Of a stretch of DNA of 64,000 nucleotides, positions 36,342-44,312 are shown piece by piece. The notes beneath the pieces were generated by a model that saw only the letters and a program-made list of their open reading frames with translations, did not search any database and was not told the DNA's origin. The position numbers were made by a program, and so were the translations under genes. Position 1 is the stretch's first letter. Every line of letters starts with the position of its first letter. The DNA comes from Sinomicrobium oceani (GTDB lineage Bacteria; Bacteroidota; Bacteroidia; Flavobacteriales; Flavobacteriaceae), in the NCBI RefSeq assembly GCF_900119185.1, contig NZ_FPJE01000007.1:62001-126000 (forward strand), read 5' to 3'.

Positions 36342-37088
36342 ATGGAGCCCGAAATCTTAGCCTATATATTATCCGAGTGGAGTAATGATAAAGCATGTTC
36401 CGGAATACTATTATGCGGAAGTTATGCATACGGGATGCCAACCGAACATTCTGATATCGATTTGAGAATTGTTTTCGACAATACTTCCGGCAAAACGCAC
36501 CGGGCAGGTGTCACTACTTTCCGAAAAAAAACTATCGCTTTCAGAGAAGATACCGAATATGTTTTTTACCAGACCATGCACCTGGGAATACACCAGACCA
36601 ATCGGTTTCAGGCCAGGAACTTTGCTTTGGGAAAAATACTTTATGAAAAGGATCAATGCCTTCAATACCTCAAAAAGGAGGCTCATTTTCTTATGAAGAA
36701 AAAGTTTCCCGAACTGAATAAAGACAAAATCAAGTATCTCCTTTATAAAATATGGTATGATTACGATAAGATTGACTGCCTCCCGGAAAGCGATCCCTTT
36801 TATGTCCTGAACTATTACCATGCACTCGAAGAAACCCTCAAAAACTATTCGGAAATAATACGTACCGAAATTATATCCAGGCACAAATTATCCGCATTTC
36901 TTTTCTCCACCACTTTTACGGATGCTTACCAGATCACCTCATTTCCCGACCGGGAATTTATCGAGTTATGGACCAAAGCCGTAAATACCATAAATAAGAC
37001 TTCCTATCAGGAACTTTATGCATATATCATCGGTAATTATCCCGGGATTGACGTCAAAAACTTCAGGATCTCCATGATTAACAATTAG
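36342..37088 (+). CDS. Nucleotidyltransferase-fold protein in the RiPP-like locus
   Basis: A 248-aa protein. The N-terminal motif GSYAYGMPTEHSDIDLRI (26-43) is the pol-beta nucleotidyltransferase signature (GS, then DxD at about 38-40). The C-terminal half is helical. Such proteins transfer a nucleotide (AMP or UMP) to a small molecule or protein. Lying between a LanC-like gene and two precursor-peptide genes, it may modify a maturation factor or the peptide itself. A DNA-polymerase-beta-like or aminoglycoside nucleotidyltransferase relative is the alternative reading. The substrate is not visible from the sequence. Confidence 0.82.
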   Translation: MEPEILAYILSEWSNDKACSGILLCGSYAYGMPTEHSDIDLRIVFDNTSGKTHRAGVTTFRKKTIAFREDTEYVFYQTMHLGIHQTNRFQARNFALGKILYEKDQCLQYLKKEAHFLMKKKFPELNKDKIKYLLYKIWYDYDKIDCLPESDPFYVLNYYHALEETLKNYSEIIRTEIISRHKLSAFLFSTTFTDAYQITSFPDREFIELWTKAVNTINKTSYQELYAYIIGNYPGIDVKNFRISMINN

Positions 37089-37149
37089 ATAACCTCTACA
37101 TCTCATATTTTTTACTATATTGTAAATCAACCTTAAATCAATTCTTATC

Positions 37150-37410
37150 ATGAAGAAAAAAATTAAAAAGCTATCCCTGAACAAAAAGACGATTTCCAGC
37201 CTGAACCTGCAAACCCAAAATCAGATCAAGGGCGGCGACAATTCCGATCCTTCTTTATGTCAGACCTGCCGGGACAACGATTGTCCTACAGACCACACCT
37301 ACTGCGGTCCATGTGACAATACCTATCAATGTGGCGGGCCTACCGACAGAAACTGTCAGCCAATGACCGGATGGGGATGTCAGACCGAGCTTTTTGCTTG
37401 CGGTACCTGA
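37150..37410 (+). CDS. Cys-rich precursor peptide 1 with lanthipeptide-type GG leader
   Basis: An 86-aa peptide. The leader starts MKKKIKKLSLNKKTISSLNL and ends at NQIKGG (residue 29), the Bacteroidota LNKxTIxxLN...GG leader type used by class-I lanthipeptide precursors. The core of 57 residues has nine Cys and many Thr/Ser (for example CPTDHTYCGPCDNTYQCGG). Thr/Ser and Cys alternate, as expected for lanthionine formation or disulfide bonds. No LanB is nearby. It resembles precursor 2 strongly, both in leader and in the CPTDHTYCGPC segment. Confidence 0.85.
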   Translation: MKKKIKKLSLNKKTISSLNLQTQNQIKGGDNSDPSLCQTCRDNDCPTDHTYCGPCDNTYQCGGPTDRNCQPMTGWGCQTELFACGT

Positions 37411-37422
37411 TATCATTTTTCT

Positions 37423-37470
37423 ACATACCTGTGTTTTCCGATATAATTTATATCTAAAATGCAGGTATGT
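37423..37470 (+). promoter_or_regulatory. Nested inverted repeats between the two precursor genes
   Basis: A 9-bp inverted repeat acatacctg (37423-37431) / caggtatgt (37462-37470) encloses a second perfect palindrome gatataatttatatc (about 37440-37454). The 3' side is followed by aaaccttttctc. It could attenuate read-through from precursor 1 to precursor 2 or form an mRNA cap. No strong T-run is present. Confidence 0.6.
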
Positions 37471-37514
37471 AAACCTTTTCTCTACAATGAAATTCACCTA
37501 CTAAGCACGTAAAT

Positions 37515-37742
37515 ATGGAACGAAAAATCAAAAAACTTACTCTGAACAAAAAAACGATCTCTAATCTTAATTTAAAAACTCAAAACCAAATCATAGGAGG
37601 AGCAACAGAAGCATGTGACACCAGACAGGAATGCCCTACCAATCAAATGTCCTGCAGAGAGTGCCCCACCGATCATACCTATTGCGGCCCATGTCCGAAC
37701 ACAGAATATACCATGTGTGACCTGACTTGTGGCTGGACCTGA
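37515..37742 (+). CDS. Cys-rich precursor peptide 2 with lanthipeptide-type GG leader
   Basis: A 75-aa peptide. The leader starts MERKIKKLTLNKKTISNLNL and ends NQIIGG (about residue 29), nearly identical to precursor 1. The core of about 46 residues has eight Cys and ends DLTCGWT; the segment CPTDHTYCGPCPNTEYTMC is shared with precursor 1. Paralogous precursors suggest a multi-component product. It lies 104 nt after the precursor 1 stop. No maturation genes follow. Confidence 0.85.
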   Translation: MERKIKKLTLNKKTISNLNLKTQNQIIGGATEACDTRQECPTNQMSCRECPTDHTYCGPCPNTEYTMCDLTCGWT

Positions 37743-38322
37743 AAAGCTTTAAAAACAGGGGTACGGACACTCTTATGATTCGTACTCCTTATCCTTCCCC
37801 CCATGCCCGATCCCAACGGATTCTCTGACCTCCACCCTAACCTCACAGTTATTTTCCCGGCATCCGCCCCATCTTTTGCCCCGCGAGATCTACCAGGCGT
37901 ATTTTAAAGATGAATTTCTCCGTTCATACTCCGATAAGAGATTTCCGGCTTATAATATCTTTTTGATGATCCCGCTGTTGTTGCTCCCCCCGATCTACAA
38001 CCTTTCGTATGAAAAACTGGTGAAAAACGTCGGGAGACGAATGCATGCTTTCCATACTTTAACGGGTTGCAACAGCCAAGCATAGTAAAGACGGACATAT
38101 CCCGAAGAAGTATTGCTACAGGTAGAAATCCTGATCCGGAAGTCCCTCAAAACGGCCATAAACACAACGCTGTTTACACCGAACAGATTTTTCCATAAAA
38201 AGGTGCAAAAAGAGACAAGTGGTCCAACCCCGAATGTACGTTAAAAGACCGCACTTCACGGACATCAAACCATCCACTCTCCCTAAAATTCACTACTTTT
38301 GAGAAAACTTAAAAACTAAGAC
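37743..38322. other. Intergenic region after the RiPP-like locus
   Basis: A 580-bp stretch with no supported gene. A plus-strand frame at 37876-38085 (69 codons, from an ATG) has no family resemblance. Its opposite strand gives an equally unrecognised frame. A degraded gene is possible but cannot be shown. Confidence 0.45.
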
Positions 38323-38760
38323 ATGGGGATCATTCAAACCTTACATTCGTACTGGGCTTACCTAACCCTTATTATGCTTGTTATCGCTGTAATCAATGCT
38401 ATTATCGGCTATTTCAGCAGTAAACCTTTTATCATAGGGAAAGACCTTCGTATCAGTCTTTTTGCCCTTATTTTCACGCATATCCAATTGCTCCTCGGTA
38501 TTGTACTGTACTTTGTTTCCGACCGTTTTTCGTTATGGTCAGAACTCGGTCCGGGAGGTGTTATGAAAAATGATCTCGCAAGACTATTACTCGTTGAGCA
38601 TCCTTTTACCAATATACTTGCCATAATCCTCATTACCATAGGTTGGTCCAAACACAAAAAAGTAGAAAGCGCCAAGGGGAAATTCGGTAAAATAGCCTTT
38701 TTCTACACCATAGGCCTTATTCTCCTGCTCAGCAGAATCCCCTGGTCGCAGTGGATGTAG
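38323..38760 (+). CDS. Small four-helix integral membrane protein, conserved Flavobacteria type
   Basis: A 145-aa membrane protein. Four hydrophobic stretches are visible, starting WAYLTLIMLVIAVINAIIGY, LRISLFALIFTHIQLLLGIV, PFTNILAIILITIGW and KIAFFYTIGLILLLSRIPW. His residues in helices (FTHIQ, VEHPFTN) could bind heme, but no known heme motif is complete. I do not recognise a named family; the protein is similar in type to small cytochrome-b-like anchors. It precedes the Fur-type gene by 154 nt with two repeats in between. Confidence 0.7.
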   Translation: MGIIQTLHSYWAYLTLIMLVIAVINAIIGYFSSKPFIIGKDLRISLFALIFTHIQLLLGIVLYFVSDRFSLWSELGPGGVMKNDLARLLLVEHPFTNILAIILITIGWSKHKKVESAKGKFGKIAFFYTIGLILLLSRIPWSQWM

Positions 38761-38772
38761 TAAAATGCTATA

Positions 38773-38796
38773 CACTGAGCGCAACCGAAGGGTGCC
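38773..38796. repeat. Dispersed intergenic repeat fragment
   Basis: The sequence cactgagcgcaaccgaaggg and the following tgcc resembles the short gene-flanking repeats found many times in Flavobacteria genomes. Only this copy is seen in the window. Confidence 0.45.
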
Positions 38797-38850
38797 AATG
38801 GGGTAATTTGATAATGAAGATAATGAAATAGTAGTCTTAAAAAGACAATC

Positions 38851-38872
38851 CTCTCCCCCTGCAGGGGGAGAG
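38851..38872. repeat. Perfect 22-bp palindrome before the Fur-type gene
   Basis: The perfect palindrome has half-site ctctccccctg followed by its complement. It is GC-rich, unlike its surroundings, and similar palindromes occur as intergenic repeats elsewhere in bacteria. It lies 43 nt before the Fur ATG, so it could also work as an operator or hairpin. Confidence 0.8.
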
Positions 38873-38914
38873 GCCGCAGGCAGAGGGGGTGTCCCCCGGC
38901 AAAAACCAAATCTC

Positions 38915-39337
38915 ATGCTAAACACATTGATATCCTGCATAGAAGACAAAGGCGTACGGGCCACCCCGGTGAGGATACTGACCCTGGAACAGTTCTGCAA
39001 GGACTCCAATGCCAAAAGCCTTACCGAATTACAGATCCTGCTCGACACCGTAGACAAAGCCACCATATACCGGACCCTGAAAACTTTTGAAAAGCACGGC
39101 ATCCTGCACGCCATAGACACCAATGGTGATGCCGTTAAATACGCATTGTGCAGCCCGTTTTGCCTGGCAGAAGAACATACGCATACCCATCCGCATTTTG
39201 TCTGTGAAAAATGCGATGCCACCCATTGCCTCGACCATACCAAGGTATCCCTCAGCCACTTTCCCTCCGATCACACCTTCAGCAGTATGGCTGTTATTAT
39301 AAAAGGACTATGCACTTCCTGTAAATCTTCCGGATAA
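38915..39337 (+). CDS. Fur/Zur-family metal-responsive repressor
   Basis: A 140-aa protein. The N-terminal winged helix contains DKATIYRTLKTFEKHGIL. The metal domain has EEHTHTHPHFVCEKCDATHC and ends CTSCKSSG; both CxxC pairs of the structural zinc site are present. The family represses metal-uptake or efflux genes when Fe, Zn or Mn is bound. Its next gene (113 nt on) is a heavy-metal P-type ATPase, so Zn or Cd regulation is the likeliest role. The exact metal cannot be read. Confidence 0.92.
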   Translation: MLNTLISCIEDKGVRATPVRILTLEQFCKDSNAKSLTELQILLDTVDKATIYRTLKTFEKHGILHAIDTNGDAVKYALCSPFCLAEEHTHTHPHFVCEKCDATHCLDHTKVSLSHFPSDHTFSSMAVIIKGLCTSCKSSG

Positions 39338-39450
39338 ACTCCCCGGGGCCCGACTTTGCAACCGGGTTACATAAGATTACCCGTAATTTTACCCCGGATA
39401 CTAAAATTAATGTCCGCTCCTCCTGTGTCCGGACGGTTAAAATAAAATGT

Positions 39451-41427
39451 ATGGAGTCTCATCAGCATAACGGGTGCAGCCATGATCACGGAGGCATCTT
39501 CGGAAAAAACACAGAACTGATCTTCTCATTGCTTTGCGGAATTTTATTACTCGTCGGATTCCTCCTGCAAAAGTTTACCACCCTTACCGGATATGGTCTC
39601 TACATCTATATACCGGCCTACTTTTTCGGGGGATTCTACGCGGCAAAAGAAGCCTTCGAAAAAATACAGAAAAAGGAATTCGAAATCGACTTTCTGATGC
39701 TTGTCGCAGCCATAGGCGCTGCTATTCTCGGCAAATGGGCCGAAGGAAGTCTCTTGTTATTTCTCTTCAGTCTCGGACACGCTCTGGAACATTATGCCAT
39801 GAACAAGGCCAGGAACTCCATCAAGGCATTGGGAAACCTCAGCCCGAAAACAGCGCTTGTCCGCAGAGACCGGCAAAATGAGGAAGTGCCGGTAGAACAA
39901 TTACAGATCGGGGATATCATCATTGTAAAACCCAACAGCAAGATTGCAGCAGACGGTGTGGTAGTGAAAGGAAAAAGCAGCGTCAACCAGGCCTCTATCA
40001 CCGGCGAAAGCATACCCGTGGACAAAATCCCTGCCGCACAACACGAACAACTCACCGATTTTGCCCATGTACCACAGGAGAGCAAAGTGTTCAGCGGAAC
40101 CATTAACGGTAACAGTGCCCTTGAGGTCCGGGTATTGAAACTCTCTTCGGACTCCACCCTTTCCAGGCTTGTGGCACTGGTCAGTGAAGCCGAGACGAAA
40201 AAATCACCCACACAGCAATTCACCAAAAAGTTCGAGCGGATATTTGTCCCTTCCGTAGTTGTACTGGTGGTATTGCTTTGTTTTGCTTTTCTGGTCATAG
40301 ACGAACCGTTTGCTGCAAGTTTTTATCGTGCCATGACCGTATTGGTAGCTGCCAGCCCATGTGCCCTTGCCATTTCCACACCGAGTGCCGTACTGAGTGG
40401 GGTGGCACGCGCCGCACAGACTGGAATACTCATTAAAGGAGGGAAGGCCCTGGAGAACCTCGGCAGTCTTTCTGCCATAGCTTTTGACAAAACCGGTACA
40501 CTCACCAGGGGAGAACCGAAACTGATCCATGCCATCCCTTTCGAAGGGGTTTCCGGGACCGACTTCCTCAACACCGTCCTGGCGGTCGAGCGCCAAAGCG
40601 ACCACCCCCTGGCCAGAGCCATCTCGAGGGATATTAACAACATGCCGGGACAATCCGGCACAGATACTCAAGAAGCTTCCGACATCGAAGCCCTTCAGGG
40701 AAAAGGAATAAAAGCAAAGTACCGGGGAGAGACGGTTTATATCGGAAACCCGCCCTTGTTTGAAGACGACCTGCAACTCGTCCTCGATAAAAACATTAAA
40801 GGCAAAATCCGGGAATTCCAGGAGCAGGGACATACGACCATGCTGGCCAGAAAAGGAGATACGTTTTTAGGCATACTCACCCTGATGGATACGCCCAGGG
40901 AGACAGCCAAAAACACACTGCAACAACTCAAAAACATCGGAATACGCCGTATGGTCATGCTTACGGGTGACAATCAGAACGTAGCCAATACCATCGCAGC
41001 ACAGATAGGGCTTACTGATGCTTACGGAGATCTTCTTCCGGAAGACAAAGTAGAAGCCGTGAAAAAGCTCCGGGAAAAGGAAGCACAGATCGCTATGGTA
41101 GGCGATGGAGTTAATGATGCCCCGGCCATGGCTAACAGCACGGTAGGAATAGCTATGGGAGCGGCAGGATCCGATGTGGCGCTGGAAACCGCAGATATCG
41201 CACTGATGAATGACAGGCTGGACAAATTGCCTTTTGTTATAGCCCTCAGCAGGAAATCCAGGCAGATCATCCGTCAGAACCTGTTGATCAGCCTGGGGAT
41301 CGTACTGTTCCTGATCCCCTCCGCCATGATCGGTTTTACAGGTATCGGGCCAACCGTAGCCATACACGAAGGCTCTACACTGCTCGTCGTATTCAACGCA
41401 CTGCGTTTACTCGCTTTTAAACGATAA
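39451..41427 (+). CDS. Heavy-metal P1B-type ATPase (Zn/Cd/Co type) without HMA domain
   Basis: A 658-aa protein, short for the family because it has no N-terminal HMA metal-binding domain. Instead it starts with a His/Cys-rich tail MESHQHNGCSHDHGGIFGK. Core motifs: VAASPCALAISTP (SPC in the transport helix, typical of Zn/Cd/Pb/Co pumps), AFDKTGTLT (phosphorylated Asp), TGDN and MVGDGVNDAPAMA. It exports a metal cation across the inner membrane. It follows the Fur-type regulator gene, suggesting metal-dependent control. Confidence 0.93.
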   Translation: MESHQHNGCSHDHGGIFGKNTELIFSLLCGILLLVGFLLQKFTTLTGYGLYIYIPAYFFGGFYAAKEAFEKIQKKEFEIDFLMLVAAIGAAILGKWAEGSLLLFLFSLGHALEHYAMNKARNSIKALGNLSPKTALVRRDRQNEEVPVEQLQIGDIIIVKPNSKIAADGVVVKGKSSVNQASITGESIPVDKIPAAQHEQLTDFAHVPQESKVFSGTINGNSALEVRVLKLSSDSTLSRLVALVSEAETKKSPTQQFTKKFERIFVPSVVVLVVLLCFAFLVIDEPFAASFYRAMTVLVAASPCALAISTPSAVLSGVARAAQTGILIKGGKALENLGSLSAIAFDKTGTLTRGEPKLIHAIPFEGVSGTDFLNTVLAVERQSDHPLARAISRDINNMPGQSGTDTQEASDIEALQGKGIKAKYRGETVYIGNPPLFEDDLQLVLDKNIKGKIREFQEQGHTTMLARKGDTFLGILTLMDTPRETAKNTLQQLKNIGIRRMVMLTGDNQNVANTIAAQIGLTDAYGDLLPEDKVEAVKKLREKEAQIAMVGDGVNDAPAMANSTVGIAMGAAGSDVALETADIALMNDRLDKLPFVIALSRKSRQIIRQNLLISLGIVLFLIPSAMIGFTGIGPTVAIHEGSTLLVVFNALRLLAFKR

Positions 41428-41484
41428 CCGTACCGGCCCGGACGATAACGATATCATCCCGGCGCTATCTGTAAATACCCGGCG

Positions 41485-41862
41485 TTATCGTACCGATCCA
41501 CGGCAGACATCCCCCTCCTCTGTCCCGTTGATCCAGGTTTTAAGTTTTTCCGTACGGGCTTCGGCCATTTCGGTCAGGTATGCCATAGCACAGGTCGAAT
41601 AAGCACTCCCGTAAGCGACCTGCTTGTTTTTCTCGGGAAACTTCATCTCCAGTTCCGCATCGCGAAACCTGATCCACAAATGCTGAGCCTTTTTCAGTTT
41701 CCGGATAAAAGCCGTATCGGATTTATACACTACAAGTATCTGCTGATATGTATCGTTCAGCTCCTTGTCCGCATTTTTATAGGCCTCTTCAACCTGGGGT
41801 GCAGGCTGTGAAAAACACGTTGTACTTACCGCTATACACAACAAAAACAGCATCTTCTTCAT
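41485..41862 (-). CDS. LprI-type (DUF1311) secreted protein
   Basis: A 125-aa protein. The signal peptide MKKMLFLLCIAVSTTCFSQ is followed by the DUF1311 segment, including VEEAYKNADKELNDTYQQIL, LKKAQHLWIRFRDAELEM and a C-terminal TCAMAYLTEMAEARTEKL. The family includes LprI-type proteins that inhibit lysozyme in some bacteria. Two Cys in the mature part (TCAMAYL and EGDVCRG) probably form a disulfide. Activity here is not shown. It stands alone. Confidence 0.87.
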   Translation of the reverse strand: MKKMLFLLCIAVSTTCFSQPAPQVEEAYKNADKELNDTYQQILVVYKSDTAFIRKLKKAQHLWIRFRDAELEMKFPEKNKQVAYGSAYSTCAMAYLTEMAEARTEKLKTWINGTEEGDVCRGSVR

Positions 41863-41986
41863 AAGTATGTATTTTAAAATGATTTACATAAGTCACAGGA
41901 AAGAACACCTGTCTCTTACAGCTATTCTTCCCGGAATAAGATACAAAGAATTACGAAGGCAGGAAAATTCTTAAAACCCGTAAGTA

Positions 41987-44227
41987 TCAGAACCAGAATC
42001 CGAGATTGAAAAACCACAATCCCTTACCGCGCTCCGGCGACCAGGAATATTTGAGTTCGATAGGCCCGATGAACGTCTCCAGACCGTAGCCTACGGCATA
42101 GCCCGTGTACGTGGGTATCTCGAACCATTCGCCCCGTTCAAAAATATCATTGCCGGCGTTGGCATAATTCACCGTAAAATTCAGGTGGTTCTTACGGAGA
42201 AATTCATAGTCAAGGGTAGCAACACTCTTCACATAACTGTTACCCCCGAAACTGATGTAGTCATATCCGAGAAAAGAGGTGAAATTGTTGATCTGTTTAT
42301 TCCCGTACCCTCCGAGGATGTATTGCAAGGATTCCGCACCGGTTTCTCCCAGGACGGCACCTGCTTCTGCAGTAACATTCAGTGCGAGATTCGGTAAAAA
42401 GACAGTCGTAGCCATTCCGGCCTTTGCCTTCAGCATCGAAAACTCACTAAAGGTTTTATTGAAATCGGAAGAAGCAAAATAGAAATGATAGTCCCCGTCA
42501 AAATACAGGCCCCGTTTGGGATAGTACCTGTTGTCGTAGGTATCGAGCTTGATAAAGCTATAAGCGCTGTAATAATCACTGTCCTCAAATACGGATTTAC
42601 GGCTGTTTTCCTGAGATATGGTTTCCGATTCTATTTTTATCCTTTTGTGTTCCAGTCCTGCCCCCACCGAAAACTCTTCCCGGAAAACAGTCTGCATATA
42701 CATCTGGTTGGTAAGGTCGGATAGTTTAACACCAATTTGGTTAAGGCCGTTTACATCCGGTGGTTGCTGCGTAGATTCCTGTAAAAAATCTACCGCGATA
42801 TCAGTCGCAAACCTGTTGTACGCCGATTTCACCCCAAAACTCCAGTAAAATCCCTTATCCAGGTAATATTCCAGGTTATACCGGAGGTTATCCCCGAGCC
42901 CGACATCCAACGACAGTACATCGTCATCCAACATGAATTGCTTCTTGGTAAGATTCAGTAATACAGCACTCTTATACAGACCGTCGTAATGCAGGCCAAA
43001 ACGCAGCAGCGTGGTTCTCTTGTTCTCCTGCAGCTTCATCAGCATATTGTATGTATCATCGTCTTTATCCTTGATAAACTGGTACCGTATACTTTCGAAG
43101 TTATTGGTAGCTGCCAGGTTGGCCAGTCCCTGATTGAGTTTCAGAAAAGAAACCTTCCCCGAGGTGGTAAAACGAAGTTTCCCCTTGATGTAGGCCCTGG
43201 AATATTTATCGTTTCCCTGGAGCGTAAGACCACTGATATCGATACTGTCTATTTCTTTGAGGTGTTGTGGTTTGGGACCATAGGCCTGCTCGGCAGCCAG
43301 ATTTTTGAGTTGCTGCATTTTTTCACGGGCTGCAGCCTCTCCATTAGCTATGATAACCTGGCCCCGGTCAAACGAAACTACCGAAAAATCCTTGATGTCC
43401 GGTTTGATATAAATATCCGTTTCCTTGGATTTTATCTTCATGTCATTGACCGTCCTGTAATTATTGATCTGCATCAGGATGTCTGTTGCCGCGCTGAGCT
43501 CGTCCCTGTCCGACAGGGCATCCTGTACATCGATACCGATAATTTTTTGTGCCCCCAGTTTTTTCACCTCTTCGATAGGGTAATTATTGACAACACCTCC
43601 GTCTATAAGCACGTCATCTCCTATCTCTACGGGATTAAAGAGGGAAGGAAAAGATCCGCTCGCCAGGATAGCTTCAGGCAAATACCCTTTGTTGAGTATC
43701 ACAGGCTCCCCCGTTTCCACATTGGTTGCTATACAGAAAAACGGGATGGGAAGTTTACCGAAATCCTCTACATTATTTGTGGTGTACAACAATTTCACCA
43801 ACAGGTTGTAAATATTCTGCCCGCGGGAAAGAGCTCTGGGAAAGGATATTTTAAAATTGTCAAAAGGGAGGGTGAGTGCATACCGCTCGGAAATTTCCTT
43901 TTCATAGAACGGCCGTGCGGACCGTGGTACGTTATCCTGAATAAGTTCGTCAAAATTCACTACCCGAAAAATAGAGTCCAGTTGGTTCGCCGAATATCCG
44001 GAAGCATAAAGCGCCCCGATAATAGCTCCCATACTGGTTCCTCCGATATAATCTATGCGCACCCCCGCTTCTTCAATGACCTTCAGCGCCCCGATATGTG
44101 CCAGTCCCTTGGCGCCACCTCCGCTAAGCACCAATCCGACCTTTACATCTTCAGGGCGTTTATCTTGCGCATATCCTCCCCAGAACGTTACGCACAATAC
44201 GAGGAGCAGCATTATATTTTTTTTCAT
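41987..44227 (-). CDS. Patatin-like phospholipase fused to an Omp85-type barrel
   Basis: A 746-aa protein. A signal peptide (MLLLVLCVTFWGGYAQ) leads to a patatin domain (about 28-235). This has LVLSGGGAKGLAHIGAL (oxyanion region), IGGTSMGAIIGALYASGY (nucleophile Ser in GTSMG) and LIDGGVVNNYPIEEV (catalytic Asp). A POTRA-like segment follows, then a C-terminal barrel ending GLWFFNLGFWF. Such fusions hydrolyse phospholipid and may present or secrete the lipase at the outer membrane. It is not obviously in an operon with its neighbours. Confidence 0.93.
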   Translation of the reverse strand: MKKNIMLLLVLCVTFWGGYAQDKRPEDVKVGLVLSGGGAKGLAHIGALKVIEEAGVRIDYIGGTSMGAIIGALYASGYSANQLDSIFRVVNFDELIQDNVPRSARPFYEKEISERYALTLPFDNFKISFPRALSRGQNIYNLLVKLLYTTNNVEDFGKLPIPFFCIATNVETGEPVILNKGYLPEAILASGSFPSLFNPVEIGDDVLIDGGVVNNYPIEEVKKLGAQKIIGIDVQDALSDRDELSAATDILMQINNYRTVNDMKIKSKETDIYIKPDIKDFSVVSFDRGQVIIANGEAAAREKMQQLKNLAAEQAYGPKPQHLKEIDSIDISGLTLQGNDKYSRAYIKGKLRFTTSGKVSFLKLNQGLANLAATNNFESIRYQFIKDKDDDTYNMLMKLQENKRTTLLRFGLHYDGLYKSAVLLNLTKKQFMLDDDVLSLDVGLGDNLRYNLEYYLDKGFYWSFGVKSAYNRFATDIAVDFLQESTQQPPDVNGLNQIGVKLSDLTNQMYMQTVFREEFSVGAGLEHKRIKIESETISQENSRKSVFEDSDYYSAYSFIKLDTYDNRYYPKRGLYFDGDYHFYFASSDFNKTFSEFSMLKAKAGMATTVFLPNLALNVTAEAGAVLGETGAESLQYILGGYGNKQINNFTSFLGYDYISFGGNSYVKSVATLDYEFLRKNHLNFTVNYANAGNDIFERGEWFEIPTYTGYAVGYGLETFIGPIELKYSWSPERGKGLWFFNLGFWF

Positions 44228-44312
44228 ATCACGGGTCTTTACAGCATCTGACGAAAATCTCTATTATTTGTTACAAAACCGAGCGTCCCGGGTTGACATC
44301 ACTTGTCTCAGG

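Noticed and set aside
37876-38085. 69-codon frame after the precursor genes
   Set aside because: There is no GG leader and no family resemblance; the opposite strand gives a similar open frame.
42989-44251. 420-codon plus-strand frame
   Set aside because: It is antisense to the patatin-Omp85 gene, which has a signal peptide and catalytic motifs.
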